Of a stretch of DNA of 64,000 bases, positions 36,101 through 48,620 are shown piece after piece. The stretch lies in contig JAJEKV010000053.1 of the NCBI GenBank assembly GCA_021234155.1, positions 6,044,488 through 6,108,487 on the forward strand, in the 5' to 3' direction. A program made the position numbers and the translations under genes. The number at the start of each line of letters is the position of its first letter. Position 1 is the first letter of the stretch. The notes beneath the pieces are model-generated. The model saw nothing but the letters and a program-made list of their open reading frames with translations, was not told the origin of the DNA and searched no databases. The stretch is from Isoetes taiwanensis (taxonomy: Eukaryota; Streptophyta; Lycopodiopsida; Isoetales; Isoetaceae).

Positions 36101-38730
36101 TCAAATACTCTACTCTAATCCCTGTCTCTGTGCTTCTCGTACCCCTTGCCTGTTTACCTTCATGTTGTCTTTGAACCCTCATGTGAAAATCCTTTTCCTT
36201 GGGAATAGAGGCACAAAATGAGCATTGCAAATTCTCGAAACACTTTCCATCATTTGAAATCCTTGTACAATTGACATGCCTAAATGTCCCTTTAATTTCA
36301 ATAATTTCTCCTTTATATTCAAGCCTACCCTCCAACTTAGGCTCACAATACCATTTATTTCCAGCTTTGGATTCGTCCAAGAATGGTCTTAAATCTCTTA
36401 GAGTGTTGCCGTAACGATATTTCATTTGGTAGAATCCCCAACATAAATATGGTAAACATGGTGACTCTGAAAAGCATAGAGTAGGCTACCATTCTAGAAC
36501 TTTCTTGTAAACTTGCAAATATACTTAAAAAATATTGCAAAATGATAGTAGACTTACGAGTGCTTGAAGTCGATGCCACTTCCTTTGTTTCGGATGAAGC
36601 ACCTGCATGTTATTCCATAATGTTAAATGAAGCCTATGGAACTATAAAAATGTAGTACACATTTGTAATTCCATAATCGCATCGATCCGAGACATCGGAT
36701 CGCCATTCTAGAATGGGACGAGCATGCATGTCATGCATGCATGCGGGCGGCGCATGCCCGTTTTGGGTTGGGAGTTCGCTATTTCAGGCGCGTTTCTGCA
36801 TCCACGTCTCATCGGCGCTTCCTCTTCTCTCAGCAGTACCTTATTCTCTTTGAACCCACCCTCCCCCCCTTCTTTGTTTATTGTACAAGTTCTGTTTATC
36901 ATGTTTTTCCACCCGCTGGGTGATGCTTTTTTTCCACCCGCTGGGTGATGTTCTCGTTTGTTGTGTTGGTGATGTGCAGGTACAGGTTGGCGAGCGGCAT
37001 CCGTTTCGACTTCTCCATGCGGGGGTTTTTTGGGAGCGATTCTATGCCTTACGTTTGTCTAAGCCCCTTGCCGAAGGCTTATCACTAGGGTTTTTCCTCG
37101 AAAACCCGAAAGGGCGGGGTTTTTTAATCCCGGTGATAAGCTTTCGGCAGGTACATCAGCCACTCATCTATTAGCATTGTATTTTTTTTGGGGTCCAAAT
37201 GATATAATTGGATTTTCCCTTTATTTTTCGTGGGTAGTTTGCATGTGTGCGGCTACCCACTGTCCACCATTGTAGAAAATCTGCTGAGATGAATGAGAAG
37301 CCTATCTATCGGGCGCTTTGTTGGTTTCTTGCGAGTCCCATTCTAGAATGCATGTTAAATGTTATTCCTTAATGTTGACGAGGCCTGTAGTTCCTATAGT
37401 TCCTATAGTGCTTATAGTACATTCCATAATTCCTATAGTAGTCGACAGTGAGTGTTATTAAAACTATAAATACACATTGCAAAAGTTAAACCCCTTGGGT
37501 TAGTATTGAAAATTGTTTTAAACCCTTCGAAAGTAGAATCTCACAGATAGAACCTGGTGCCGGATTGGACATAGGAGTGCCGGATTGGACATAGTGAGTG
37601 CCGGATTGGACAGACTTGTTGGATTAAACTACTACTTGCTGTGAATGGACAGACCTGGAGTGGCCGGATTGTGGTGGTCGGACCAGGCCTGGTACTATCG
37701 AATACTTGAAAGAACATACACCAATTAGACAATATTTCAACTGAACAACATAGATAAGCTATTCATTCACTATTTCAACAATGGTCAGAATTTAATATTC
37801 AAATATCCGGCTACTACACGAACTTCGTTTCACCATGCCGACATGTTTCCGACCTTGGTATTCACCCCTTAATCACGTCCGATCAATCTGCTAGTCATTC
37901 TCGTGTCCAATTTCTATTGAACCGTAATCCATAGGCATAGTCATGCTGCATGTTTATTTGAATAGCTAGTCTAGTAAGATAGTAAGGTGTCCCCTAAACA
38001 AAGAATATTACATGAATCTTGATCAGTGCACCTTGAACTAGCTGTAATTCCTGTGCATTTTTCCTGTATAATTCTCACTACTATATAAGACTATATAATC
38101 GATCCACAAAGACTTTATGACACTCAACGATGCCCAAATGAACAGTGCTTTTGTCTATGTGAACATTGCTTTTATCCAATTTAGTGAGTTCTAGGAAGCA
38201 CCAGCAAAACTTAAACCACTTTGGCAGTCTTGAATATGCCACAGAAAACATGCTGTAAAACCTCTGAATAATGGAAAGTGAAACGTCCATGCTAAAAACG
38301 CAGAAAACCTCTGAATATAGGAAAGCAAAACATGCAATATCCAAATAAACCAAGTAAACAGACATGGATCAACAGAACTAAACCAAGTAAACCAAGTAAA
38401 AAAGATTCTTCAGTAAACCAAGTAAACCAATTCTAACTCAATCTTTTCATGCATGTTATAACAAATGGTACCTCGTGTAACGAAAGAAAACAAACTGAGT
38501 TGCTTTGGGTCTGCTACATCCTTCCTTGGACGACCACCAACATTATTTCCTTCCTTCTTTTTGATCTTTTCCTCAAGCGCCATTGCACTTCTGACGTGCC
38601 TGGATGACTTGATGTGCTCCTTTAAATTGAAACAAAGATCACCAGCACGTGGAAACAATGCCAAAGTCTTCAAACATACGCGGCAAATTATGTTTATGTC
38701 ACTTACACAAGGCCCCCAAAAAATAACTCG
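33196..38730 (-). CDS. Candidate transposase of the 17.5-kb element, zinc-finger N-terminus
   Basis: Exons on the minus strand join in phase: a zinc-finger exon to 38472 (CRVCLKT...HIKSSRH, a C2H2/BED-like C-x2-C...H-x5-H), then 36602-36558, 36466 to about 35400, about 35431-34710, 34619-33267 and 33216-33196. Junctions such as R|G-A-S-S-E and FFFR|LWRLW are seamless. A second Cys pair (CSFCASI) precedes a long body. Candidate acidic residues lie in AEDETVVK, HASDGDARRR and GSDVCENFFSKIGG, an order compatible with a DDE/RNase H-like enzyme. A C-terminal part of about 450 residues is unplaced. One 1-nt frameshift seems to lie near 35400. No start codon was found, since the zinc-finger exon is open back to about 38800. 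The product would bind element ends and cut DNA in the nucleus, by inference. Confidence 0.65.
36603..37060. other. Intron DNA of the candidate transposase gene
   Basis: Most of 36603-38471 lies in one intron of the minus-strand gene. It holds the palindrome CATTCTAGAATG near 36702 and a related site near 37340. There is also a duplicated TTTTTCCACCCGCTGGGTGATG (near 36905 and 36928) and, near 37558-37610, three copies of GTGCCGGATTGGACA. No separate gene was seen. Confidence 0.5.
37067..37150. repeat. Foldback hairpin inside the transposase-gene intron
   Basis: CTTGCCGAAGGCTTATCAC and its near complement GTGATAAGCTTTCGGCAG flank a 40-bp loop that contains a GGGTTTTTCC/CGGGGTTTTTT pair. Arms are about 22 bp with one mismatch. 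It could be the remains of a small foldback element or a structured RNA. Confidence 0.7.
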
Positions 38731-41076
38731 TATTCATAATCATGATGGAAACCAGTATAATGGTGGTTTTTAGTACATGCAACTCGTAATGTCAATGAAA
38801 ACTAGATGACTTTTATGGTTTTGTAATATCACTACTAGTTAGATCATAGTTTTTTTACTAATTCTATGTCTTACACTAGTTTCTTAAAATTATTGCTAGT
38901 TTAGGAGGTGATTTTTGAGCCTACATTGTCAATATTATAATCTACGATGATTTTACATACTGGTTAGCATGATCAGATACATGGTTTTAACCTAGTTTCA
39001 ATCCTCCCAAGCTTTTCTTATTAGTTCAAGAACCATGTTTAATTTTGGAAGTGTGTTATATGTTTTTGGCACATGCCTATTTATAATGCATGTTAGCAGG
39101 CTATTATGTTGGTTTATGATGTTGTTTTTTATACAGTTTTTTCAATCCTTAAAATCACTACGGACTTTGAGCATAATTTCTTATATGAATTAGTAATTCC
39201 AACGATTATATCTATTTTTGCACTCCTTTTAGAGCATGATCCTTATTCGTAAAACTTATGTTATGTACATCGACTTGTCTACTGGTTGCATGGTGTGGTC
39301 TATGTTTTCTACCATTATATGTAGCATAGTTTTATGTTGGGCCAAGTGTATATTTGTACTTATAGTTGCCAATGTATTCTTTGTGGTATAGTATTTAGTA
39401 TCCATAGAGTGCACATTTTGTATGAGGATTATTTTAAGTGTTTATCATGCATGATTTAGAGGTCCCTTGCATAATTGGAGTGATAAGGAGCTCTAGAGGT
39501 ATGGTGTAGATAATAACCCTTTTGCTACCAACAATGTATCTTTCTAGTGAAAAAAACTATTCTATTCTATTCTATTCTATTCTATTCTAGTGAAAGTTGA
39601 GGTCATAACTGACTTGTGACAGGGATATCTAGTGTCCTAATGCAAAACTCTATATAATGTTATGTTCATAAGTTGTTCCTTCCTTATAATTAGCAATGTT
39701 CAATTGTAGATGAATGGCCAGAGAAACAATGTGGTGAATCGATGATACATTTCTCCATTCTCATTTCTAATTAACCTTATTTTAGAAGTGCGTATATCAC
39801 TTAGCCAAACCGAACTTACTAAATGTCAAGAAAGTACATAAGATCCTTTTTTTAAACTCAAACAATATTCATACCCATTGTACCATCTAGCAAAAGGCAA
39901 TAGATGTTCAGATATTGAACTTACACCTAGGCAGCAACTTAGAATAAAACATGCTTCACTTTCATGTAATAAAGAGTTATGAGAAATGCAAAAGCAATCT
40001 TGAATTCAAAGCATGATCCTAATTGCATATATTCACATTATATTAACTTCTAGGGGAATGGAGCTTGCTTGTCTTTGGCTGAATGTAGATGCCTAGTTGG
40101 CAGTTCTTATTTATACTCTCAGATCTGATCGGATCGCCAAGAAATCATATGAGCTCTATGAATAACAATTTTCCTTGGCACTGTTTCATTCGATCGATTC
40201 AAAAGGACCTATATTTAGCTATAAGTATCAATGGTCATATGAGCACCAACAATTTTCTCATGAAATTGCTAGGTCAAATATGCATGAGCATTCATTCATT
40301 AAAGAAATTCGCTAGATCAAAGACTCATAATGACGCGATCGTTGACCTTCAAGTCTAGAATCCCATCACAAATATATGACTTTGTTATTTTTTCAAGCCA
40401 TGATACAAGCCATTCAATATAGTGGCGACAACTCACATGTTTTTTTTTAAGCCATTATAAATATAAGCCATTTAACATTTTGGCGACACAACCGACACTC
40501 AAGAATATTATCAGTGTTCAGCGCTAGGCTTGGAACTAAGTTTTACCGCTCCATTTTCGCTTAACTAAGTTATAATATTTTATGATGAAGCACCAGACAC
40601 AAGTATTATAATTTGCTTGGAGAAATTGAATATTTTTAAGCAATAAAATATTGATACATTTACTTACTATAGCAACAGGATTGTAATAAATTTATGGAAG
40701 GGACAAGTTTCAATGGTTGCAAAACACAATTTATTTATCATTCCAACTCTCTCAAATTAATCTATTGAAACCTTTTTACATTGTTCTCCATATCTTCGCC
40801 TACATCACACAGAGCAACATGTCATTTCCGAAATCCAGCAATAGGTTTAGAGCATCATGTTATTTCCGAAATCCAGCAATAGGTTTAGAGCATCCGACGA
40901 TAGAATAGCTCGGATGTAGCATGCTTCCAAAGTTGAATCTGGACCTGTCACTAGGTTATTCACTTTTGAACCTTAGTCCTTAATTTTAAACAATATCAGA
41001 AGGTTGAAATTTCAACCATGTACTATTAAACATCAAATGCAATGTGCATATGAAATACTTCGGCGATCAATCTGTT
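38731..41076. other. AT-rich DNA within the 17.5-kb element
   Basis: No coding signal was seen. A TTCTA pentamer run lies at about 39555-39590, and a 41-bp tandem duplication (ATTTCCGAAATCCAGCAAT...) near 40818-40890. Confidence 0.5.
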
Positions 41077-42945
41077 GATCCCACCGTTCAAATGGTAGCT
41101 CATGTCCTAAGAAACGTCTTCGAAAAGAAAAAATGGCCATCCCCCGCAGGGATGTGACAAGCCCCAAATTTTCCCCTTTCTGACGTAGGCAGGCGACGGG
41201 GAAATGAAGTGTCACCCCAGTTCGGCTGTTCTGATAAGCTTGAAATGCAGTTTTGACTTCGTATATGAGTTCAAAGCATTCAATTTACTCTTACACCAAT
41301 TAGTAGGACCAACAGAGCCAAACTCGACTCGCCATGGGCAATTACTAGTGGACCTTTCGCTCAACATGCTCGTCCCTGCCTACTAGTGTAATAAACATAG
41401 CATGCAAGTTTGGAACTGGTGCCTGGGAGGGGTTTTATTGTTCTCCATTCCTTCGAACCCTCGAGAAAACCTTGCACGCAAGCTCTCAGCCACTTCAAAG
41501 GCAGGGAGGGCTGCCAAAACGCAAACCCTACAGATTTTGTAGGGTTTAAGTATCCGGGTACCAAAGATGCTCCATCTGCTAATCCCACCGTTCAAATGGT
41601 AGCTCATGTCCTAAGAAATGTCTTCGAAAAGAAAAAATGGCCATCCCCCGCACGGATGTGACAAGCCCCAAATTTTCCCCTTTCTGACGTAGGCAGGCGA
41701 CGGGGAAATGAAGTGTCACCCCAGTTCGGCTGTTCTGATAAGCTTGAAATGCAGTTTTGACTTCGTATATGAGTTCAAAGCATTCAATTTACTCTTACAC
41801 CAATTAGTAGGACCAACAGAGCCAAACTTGACTCGCCATGGGCAATTACTAGTGGACCTTTCGCTCAACATGCTCGTCCCTGCCTACTAGTGTAATAAAC
41901 ATAGCATGCAAGTTTGGAACTGGTACCTGGGAGGAATTTTATTGTTCTCCCTTCCTTCGAACCCTCAAGGAAACCCTGCATGCAAGCTCTGAGCCACTTC
42001 AAAGGCAGGGAGGGCTGCCAAAACGCAAACCCTACAGGTTTTGTAGAGTTTAAGTATCCAGGTACCAAAGATGCTCCATCTGCTAATCCCACCGTTCAAA
42101 TGGTAGCTCATGTCCTAAGAAACGTCTTCGAAAAGAAAAAATGGCCATCCCCCGCACGGATGTGACAAGCCCCAAATTTTCCCCTTTCCGACGTAGGCGC
42201 GCGACGGGGAAATGAAGTGTCACCCCAGTTCGGCTGTTCCGATAAGCTTGAAATGCAGTTTTGACTTCGTATATGAGTTCAAAGCATCCAGTTTACTCTT
42301 AGACCAATCAGTAGGACCAACAGATCCAAACTCGACTCGCCATGGGCAATTACTAGTGGACCTTTCGCTCAACATGCTCTTCCCTGCCTACTAGTGTAAT
42401 AAACATAGCATGCAAGTTTGGAACTGGTGCCTGGGAGGGGTTTTATTGTTCTCCCTTCCTTCGAACCCTCGAGGAAACCCTGCATGCAAGCTCTCAGCCA
42501 CTTCAAAGGCAGGGAGGGCTGCCAAAACGCAAACCCTACAGATTTTGTAGGGTTTAAGTATCCAGGTACCAAAGATGCTCCATCTGCTAATCCCACCGTT
42601 CAAATGGTAGCTCATGTCCTAAGAAATGTCTTCGAAAAGAAAAAATGGCCATCCCCCGCACGGATGTGACAAGCCCCAAATTTTCCCCTTTCCGACGTAG
42701 GCGCACGACGGGGAAATGAAGTGTCACCCCAGTTCGGCTGTTCCGATAAGCTTGAAATGCAGTTTTGACTTTGTATATGAGTTCAAAGCATCCAGTTTAC
42801 TCTTAGACCAATCAGTAGGACCAACAGAGCCAAACTCAACTCGCCATGGGCAATTACTAGTGGACCTTTCGCTCAACATGCTCGTCCCTGCCTACTAGTG
42901 TAATAAACATAGCATGCAAGTTTGGAACTGGTGCCTGGGAGGGTT
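41077..42945. repeat. 504-bp tandem repeat, about 3.7 copies
   Basis: The unit starting near ATCCCACCGTTCAAATGG repeats at 41077, 41581, 42085 and 42589, an exact 504-bp period. The last copy is cut at about 42945. Copies differ by a few percent. Each unit holds the same 60-codon plus and 75-codon minus frames, which I take as by-products. The repeat is confined to this element. Confidence 0.95.
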
Positions 42946-42949
42946 TAAT

Positions 42950-43616
42950 CTAAGCCATTTAATAGCACCTCATAATCTCAACCCTTCGGTGTTCCTTGCT
43001 AAGATATGCAGTTGCTGAATAGACACCAGCTGAAGCTAACCCAAGTCCGCCCATCATATCCACAAGAGACGCTATGCCTTCAGCCAAATATAAGAAGCAC
43101 CACAAGGCAATGCCAAAAGTTTTGCCAGATGTTCTGGAAAAATCGCTTTCCTATAACGAACCAAAAATGTTTAGCAAAATAGAAGCTAAAGTCAAACATT
43201 CTAAGACTTGATAGAAAGAACACTGCAAGCCTCGTTGTTCAGGAACTCGGGGCGTCGAAGCAGAGCATGGATCATATTTAAATCCATGAAATCTTCCTGG
43301 GGATGCATGTGGGTTTGGGAAGGGGATTTAAAACAGGCGAAGCAAATAGAAAAGCTGTGGTCTGCGCGGAAGCATTGTATACACTTGAATCCGTTTTGGA
43401 GAATGAACCTAGAGCACATATCACATATGGGTTTTGTTGAGATAACATAGAACATGGCCGTGCACTCTTCAGAGATATAATGTGGCAGGAACACAACCGG
43501 CTTACCTCGGGCACAAATCCCTTCAAGAAGACTTCTGTTGGCTTCTGATTTCGGCAAGATGCCCGCACTAATTCGTATGCCTTGCTATAAGAAGCATGGA
43601 ATTCAAAGACAAACAC
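42950..43616 (-). pseudogene. Captured ZZ-type zinc-finger gene fragment
   Basis: The minus strand holds an exon-like frame with the ZZ pattern CDMC...CIQC...CFAC...HMHPQEDF, four zinc-binding pairs that normally mediate protein contacts. Upstream in another frame is YSKAYELVRASCRNQKPTEV. Downstream an acceptor TTCGTTATAG leads into a hydrophobic exon (FGIALWCFLYLAEGIASL and GLGLASAGVYSA) of the same or a neighbouring gene (42950-43153). Frames are not continuous, and no start was identified. Its position inside the 17.5-kb element suggests a host gene piece picked up by the transposon. Confidence 0.55.
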
Positions 43617-44189
43617 AATAGATCAAGTTAGAAAAGCCTGTTGGTCGGAACTGCATATCCATCCTCAAGAAAAACCGCTGCCTGCCTCTTGCATAGAACC
43701 AACGAAGATGAAGGAAGCAAATCGACACCTATCTAGCCAGGAATAGCAGCATTCGCCATCTGCGGCCCGCCCATGTGAAGCGCAGCCCTCCCGACCACAC
43801 AAATGCAGGAATCCAAACCCTAGATTCCCCTGTTTGGAATCTTGGGTGCCAGCATCAGCTTATACGATATTTACATACGGATACCAAACCATGCAAAATC
43901 TTATGTTACAAAAATACGAGATTATACATTTTAGGCGTAGGACTTGGCACTAAAGTTGAAAGGCTTAAGATAAAATAGGTGGATCACAGGGGAAGTTATC
44001 AGCCATATGACAGAATAGGGCAAATAAGGCAACGGGAGGAAGCAGATATGGCGGAAGAGTGCAGGTGGATCTCGGATAGAAGGATATCTTTTGGAAGAAC
44101 CAAGGTTTGCAGGCAAAGTAGAGCAAAAAGCTTGTGCTGGATTCATAGATATGACATAACTTTCTTGCAAATCCGGCCTTTGTTGTGCA
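43617..44189. other. Possible 5' flank of the captured ZZ gene
   Basis: GC-richer sequence at 43650-43830 looks like the upstream or leader part of the minus-strand ZZ fragment. The rest holds only short frames without support. Confidence 0.3.
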
Positions 44190-44395
44190 GGTAAGCATAG
44201 AAAAGCAGAGCAAATACACGGCTATGGCGATTTCCTGGCAAATCCGGCATTTTTTGTACAGGTAAGCATAAAAAAGCAGAGCAAATACATGGCTATGACG
44301 ATTTCACGGCAAATCCGCATTTTTTGCGGTGTAAGCATAAAAAAAGAGCAAATACATGGCTATGGCGATTTCCTGGCAAATCCGGCATGAAATAA
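44190..44395. repeat. Three tandem copies of a 65-70-bp unit
   Basis: The unit GTAAGCATA(G/A)AAAAGCAG...GGCTATGGCGATTTC...AAATCCGGCAT occurs at about 44191, 44260 and 44330 with small indels. Each copy opens with a donor-like GTAAGC. Confidence 0.8.
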
Positions 44396-45960
44396 GGATG
44401 TGGGAGAGTAATGTGCTTTGGAATGCCTTTGGTAATGGTTTTGAAGCTACATTTTCCTTAGAATTTGGAACCCTTTATAAAGAACACAAGGCTCAAGGTC
44501 CCGAAAGTAACGGTGCTAGCGACGCCCGGATGAGCGACCAAGCGGTTAGTCTTCTTTATTATTTGTATGTATAATGATGTTTTACGTGAAGGTTTATCTC
44601 TATTGCTGCTTCCTTCATGTTGTTCCCCTCATTAGGACAATGCCTCGTGAAGAAGATGAAAAAATAGAAAACGTCAATTCATCATTGGGAAGAGCAAGGT
44701 GCTTAGTTTGATGCTAAAAAAATTTGCAAGTCAATCTGAAACAAAGAGTTGGATTTTGTTGGGTAACAGAATTCTAGCATTTAATTTTCGAGAAATTACT
44801 TGCCCATAAATGGAAGTAAAGTTTGCAATAAAAATGTATCTGCAAAACTGTCAATCCCGCCTTTGAGGACTAGGTCACTAGGATTAAGTTGGGCTTCCAT
44901 CTTAAGTGTAATATGATATGGGAGCTATAATGAGAGTGGCCTCTACTACTGTCACCTTCACAAATTTCACATCTCTTCTATTTTACGCAAGCATCCGCCT
45001 TTTGTAGGACTTGACATTTCATTTTATTCTTGTCCCAATTTAAATATCTTAAGAAGTTTACAATTAAAATGCATCTTCGGGGCGATGCTTTTGGGACTAG
45101 GTTTCAAAGAAACAATTAGAATTGTTGTCAATTCCAAACTTCATAGAATAAAGTTTTCATAAATAATATGGCTACACTGTGGGCGACCTCTCGGATGGGG
45201 GTGTGGTAGATTTAAATTGTGGCTTCGGGTCCATCGGCAAAAATACCTTACAAGTTTAGATTGGCGAGGATTTGAATGGAAATGCAAAGCTTAATTCAAT
45301 TAGGAGCAAGGGAGAATGAAAAATTATATATTTGAGAAATATATCCAAGTGGTCTTTGAGTGTCAATGTTAAATCGATGGTCAATTCAATGCAAACCAAG
45401 CTTCTTGTTCCATTGATATGCTTCTAGCATGCAAGTAGATATTAGAGAACTACGAACTCTCTATGTTGCTTGTTTATTAATTACTTGAACATTGTAATTT
45501 GAGTAACTCCGACTTGATCCCCGATGTGCAAAAGCGCGGTTAGTGTAGAGAACCCAATATTGACCAAGGATCCCGATTCGGGCAATGCCGCAAACCAGCA
45601 ACATAGCCGAGAACGGAACTCTTCCTCCTCCTCCCTCTTCCTCCTCCTCCTCCTCCTCCTCCTCCTCCTCGGTCTCAACCACGCAAAACCCCGACCGGGG
45701 TGTGCGTGAGAAGCGATCATTATTCCTTTGCACCCCACGACTTTAACTTATCCGGCATTTGGGCTAGATCCAAGTGGCGGTACTCATATGAAATGCCCGA
45801 ATCTCGGTCTCCGGGTTCACGGTTGTCAAACTTGATGGTAAATAAACATGACGCAGCGTGCATTCATGTTTAAGAACATTACATGTTCTCAAGATTCAAT
45901 TGTCTTGTCCCGTTGTTTGCGGCATTATGGTACGATCCAATGGGAAGCTATTATCGCCAA
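44396..45960. other. No gene recognised; contains a (TCC)n tract
   Basis: Low coding signal throughout. The trinucleotide run at about 45622-45669 generates poly-Glu and poly-Arg frames that are artefacts. Confidence 0.5.
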
Positions 45961-45964
45961 CTTT

Positions 45965-46366
45965 TTAGATCGGTACGGATGGTGATGCGAGATTTTTGCC
46001 ATTCTTGACAACAAAACTGGGGAACAAGTTTCGCAGACCCGACCATATTATTTTCTTGCAGATCCGCCGGACTGAGACGAACGGGGACGAGCATGGATTG
46101 GATGCTTGAATTCGTTTTGCACAGAAACCACCATGTTTTTTCTTGATGGAGTTTGCAGATGCAGGGATGAAACGAGGTATCTTCTCTGCACATCTTTTGG
46201 CCATTTGAATTGTTTCTCTTGCAGGTAAAATCCACCAAAAATTTGCTTCCGAGAATATATTCGGCTTTCTCGGACTATGATTTGCATCATTCGATAACAT
46301 GAATAAGTATGGATCTTTTAGAAAATATCTCTTGCTACACCCGCTCTTGCTCTTCAAACAAATCAA
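45965..46366 (-). other. 133-codon minus frame, uncertain
   Basis: An ATG frame with mixed composition and several Cys and Lys/Arg residues overlaps two other minus frames of similar length. No domain was recognised and no splice signals support it. It may be another captured fragment or chance. Confidence 0.15.
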
Positions 46367-46369
46367 GAA

Positions 46370-46616
46370 CCGGGATTCATATGGGGAAGAAGAGACCGCT
46401 CAAATGAGCGGTTGTCCCTAAGCGGAACCAACTATTATCCATAAAAAAATGACAACTCAAGTATACCATTTCCAAATTATAGAAAGAGGTGTATGCCTGA
46501 TATTATTGTACTTTTATATCAAAATTCAATGGAAAAAAAAAATTGAGCATCTTGGTCTTCTGTAGTCTTTGCTTTTGTAATCAAAATACCGAAAATACCG
46601 ATAATAAGCAAATTTG

Positions 46617-46650
<34 letters not shown>

Positions 46651-47293
46651 TTAAATGAACCATATGCTGAAATAATACTAATTAATAGGAGACATCACAA
46701 TTTAGAATCATATAAAAAAAATCATGAACCCTCAAATTTTATTACGCTAATACATGAAGGTTGAATATGATGGTCTCTTATCGTATTACCAAACTTCTTG
46801 CCACATGAAGCACAGTAAGGTTGATATCATGGAAAAAAAAAACACACTAGTTTTTGACATTATCATGGAAGGAAAATATCTAAACCAAGCATAGTTTTAT
46901 TATTGATAATTAGTCACTATAAAATACCATAATAATTATACACTAAAATAACAAAGATGATTAATCGCTGTAAAATATAATACTAAATATGCACGTAAAA
47001 TTACAATGTCAATAAACCAAGGATAATAGACGTGATCAAATATCATTCCGATAAACGTGATAAATTAAGCAGTAGCACATATCATATATCCAAGTTGTCA
47101 TAAAAACTAGCTATAAATTATCATCTTTCAATACCATGTGAAGAAACACTATTCGTATGTCATGTTACTAAACTGCATTGATGAACTATATGGTATAACT
47201 AGACATGATTTGTAAACTTTTTGGCCCACATACCGGTATTGATTTTAGGAGTTGGTTTTTACTACGAAATCATTAGAAAAAGATCATACTAAT
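46370..47293. other. AT-rich DNA with an A-run
   Basis: No gene was seen. A run of about 27 A lies at 46621-46647. Confidence 0.6.
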
Positions 47294-48169
47294 TCAATTT
47301 TGGGGGCCTTGTGTTAGATTTGCGTAACCATTTACCGTAGCTTCATAGAGCTCAAAAGGAACACCGGTTTCCTCAACAACCTTAGCTACTTCCATCGACA
47401 AACATGAATCCACCTCAGCTTTGTTTTTTTCTTGGATGTTCTCAGCTGCAGAGTTACTTTCTGAACAAACTTTCGTGTCTGCGTTTTGGTGCTTGCGCTC
47501 ATAATTTTCAACATGAGATCTAGTCTTACAATGATGTTTTACAAAATTATAAATTGTGTCATGATTACCTTTTCCATACTGCATATCACACTCTATGCAC
47601 CAAACATATAATTTGGCCTGTCCATTCACATCAACAGACATTATCTCACACTGATCTTTCCTACCATGATTCCAATAATTATCGGTCATCTTTTGATTCA
47701 AGTCTCTTTGCCATTTCATAACCTGTGCCTTCCTCGCTAGCTTGCTTTGTAATCTGCTCTCAACTTTAACATGAGCACTACTAGCATCAACCGCCTTATT
47801 AACTTCCTCTACATCGTCTTCATCTCCTTCATCCTTGACCTCTATTATATCTGATTTTCTGCTCTCAGGCTGCAACAAAACAAGAGACTCATCTATACTT
47901 GGCTTCACCCTTTTCTCCATTTGATGATCCACGAATTTGACATGTATCTCATCCCCTTCGAAAGTGTACTTTTGTTCTTGCTTTGGCGACAACTGCAATC
48001 CTCTGTCGCCAAGGAAAACCCAACTACAGTCTTCAAGTAATTGCAGCTCATCACTCTCAATCTCTTGCCGCAGCTCAGCATATGTTGCTCCTTCGCGTAT
48101 CTTGACAAATCCAACTTCTACGCTGCCGCCTCCATTTGCCAAGTAAATATACACTGTTTTGTGATGCAT
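47294..48169 (-). CDS. Ubiquitin-like/zinc-finger protein of the 17.5-kb element
   Basis: An intact 291-codon ATG frame runs to a TAA stop. Residues 1-80 (KTVYIYLANGGGSVEV...YAELRQEIESDEL...SWVFLGDRGLQL) have the spacing of a ubiquitin-like or PB1-type beta-grasp fold. An acidic linker follows, with a possible SUMO-interacting stretch (SDIIEVKDEGDEDD). Residues about 190-225 form a zinc finger, CIECDMQ...FVKHHCKTRSH, close in layout to the finger at the N-terminus of the candidate transposase. No membrane segment or signal peptide is visible. It is on the same strand as the transposase gene and inside the same element. An accessory DNA-binding role is inferred. It could instead be a captured host gene. 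Confidence 0.6.
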   Translation of the reverse strand: MHHKTVYIYLANGGGSVEVGFVKIREGATYAELRQEIESDELQLLEDCSWVFLGDRGLQLSPKQEQKYTFEGDEIHVKFVDHQMEKRVKPSIDESLVLLQPESRKSDIIEVKDEGDEDDVEEVNKAVDASSAHVKVESRLQSKLARKAQVMKWQRDLNQKMTDNYWNHGRKDQCEIMSVDVNGQAKLYVWCIECDMQYGKGNHDTIYNFVKHHCKTRSHVENYERKHQNADTKVCSESNSAAENIQEKNKAEVDSCLSMEVAKVVEETGVPFELYEATVNGYANLTQGPQN

Positions 48170-48620
48170 AGCCTGATTTTATTTCATCAAAGTTAGTAAC
48201 TAACTCATGAGTTTATCTAATCAAAGTATTATAGAAAAATATCCTACCTCTCTACTCCGGATGGTGCTCATGATCGTGTATAAAAAAACTGGTTTTAATT
48301 GAAATTGAGGTGCCTGCATTCATTGAAAAAGCATAAAATAAGCATTTTCAGCATATGAACTGGTTAGCAGTTAGCATGTACGGATTTTCTTATATTGGTT
48401 TTGGTTAAGTGTTGTGTTGCACAAATTGTTTTCCACATGCTTTGCACAATTTTGGGTTCAAGTTCAGTGTAGGTCAATGCTTTTGCAGCAGGGGGGCTTG
48501 GATATCTAGTCCAGGGAGAATTCAAGCTGTCCTACTGAGATGAAAACCTCACATGCACCAGTTAGCATGTATTGTGGAAGGTTCCAAAATATTGTCATGG
48601 GAAGTGTCTTTTGAGGCTCA

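Noticed and set aside
41204-42898. Four conserved 60-codon ORFs and matching minus-strand 75-codon ORFs
   Set aside because: They recur only because the 504-bp unit is tandemly repeated. No start context or domain supports them.
45461-45738. Poly-Glu and poly-Arg ORFs
   Set aside because: Caused by the (TCC)n run, with no other coding support.
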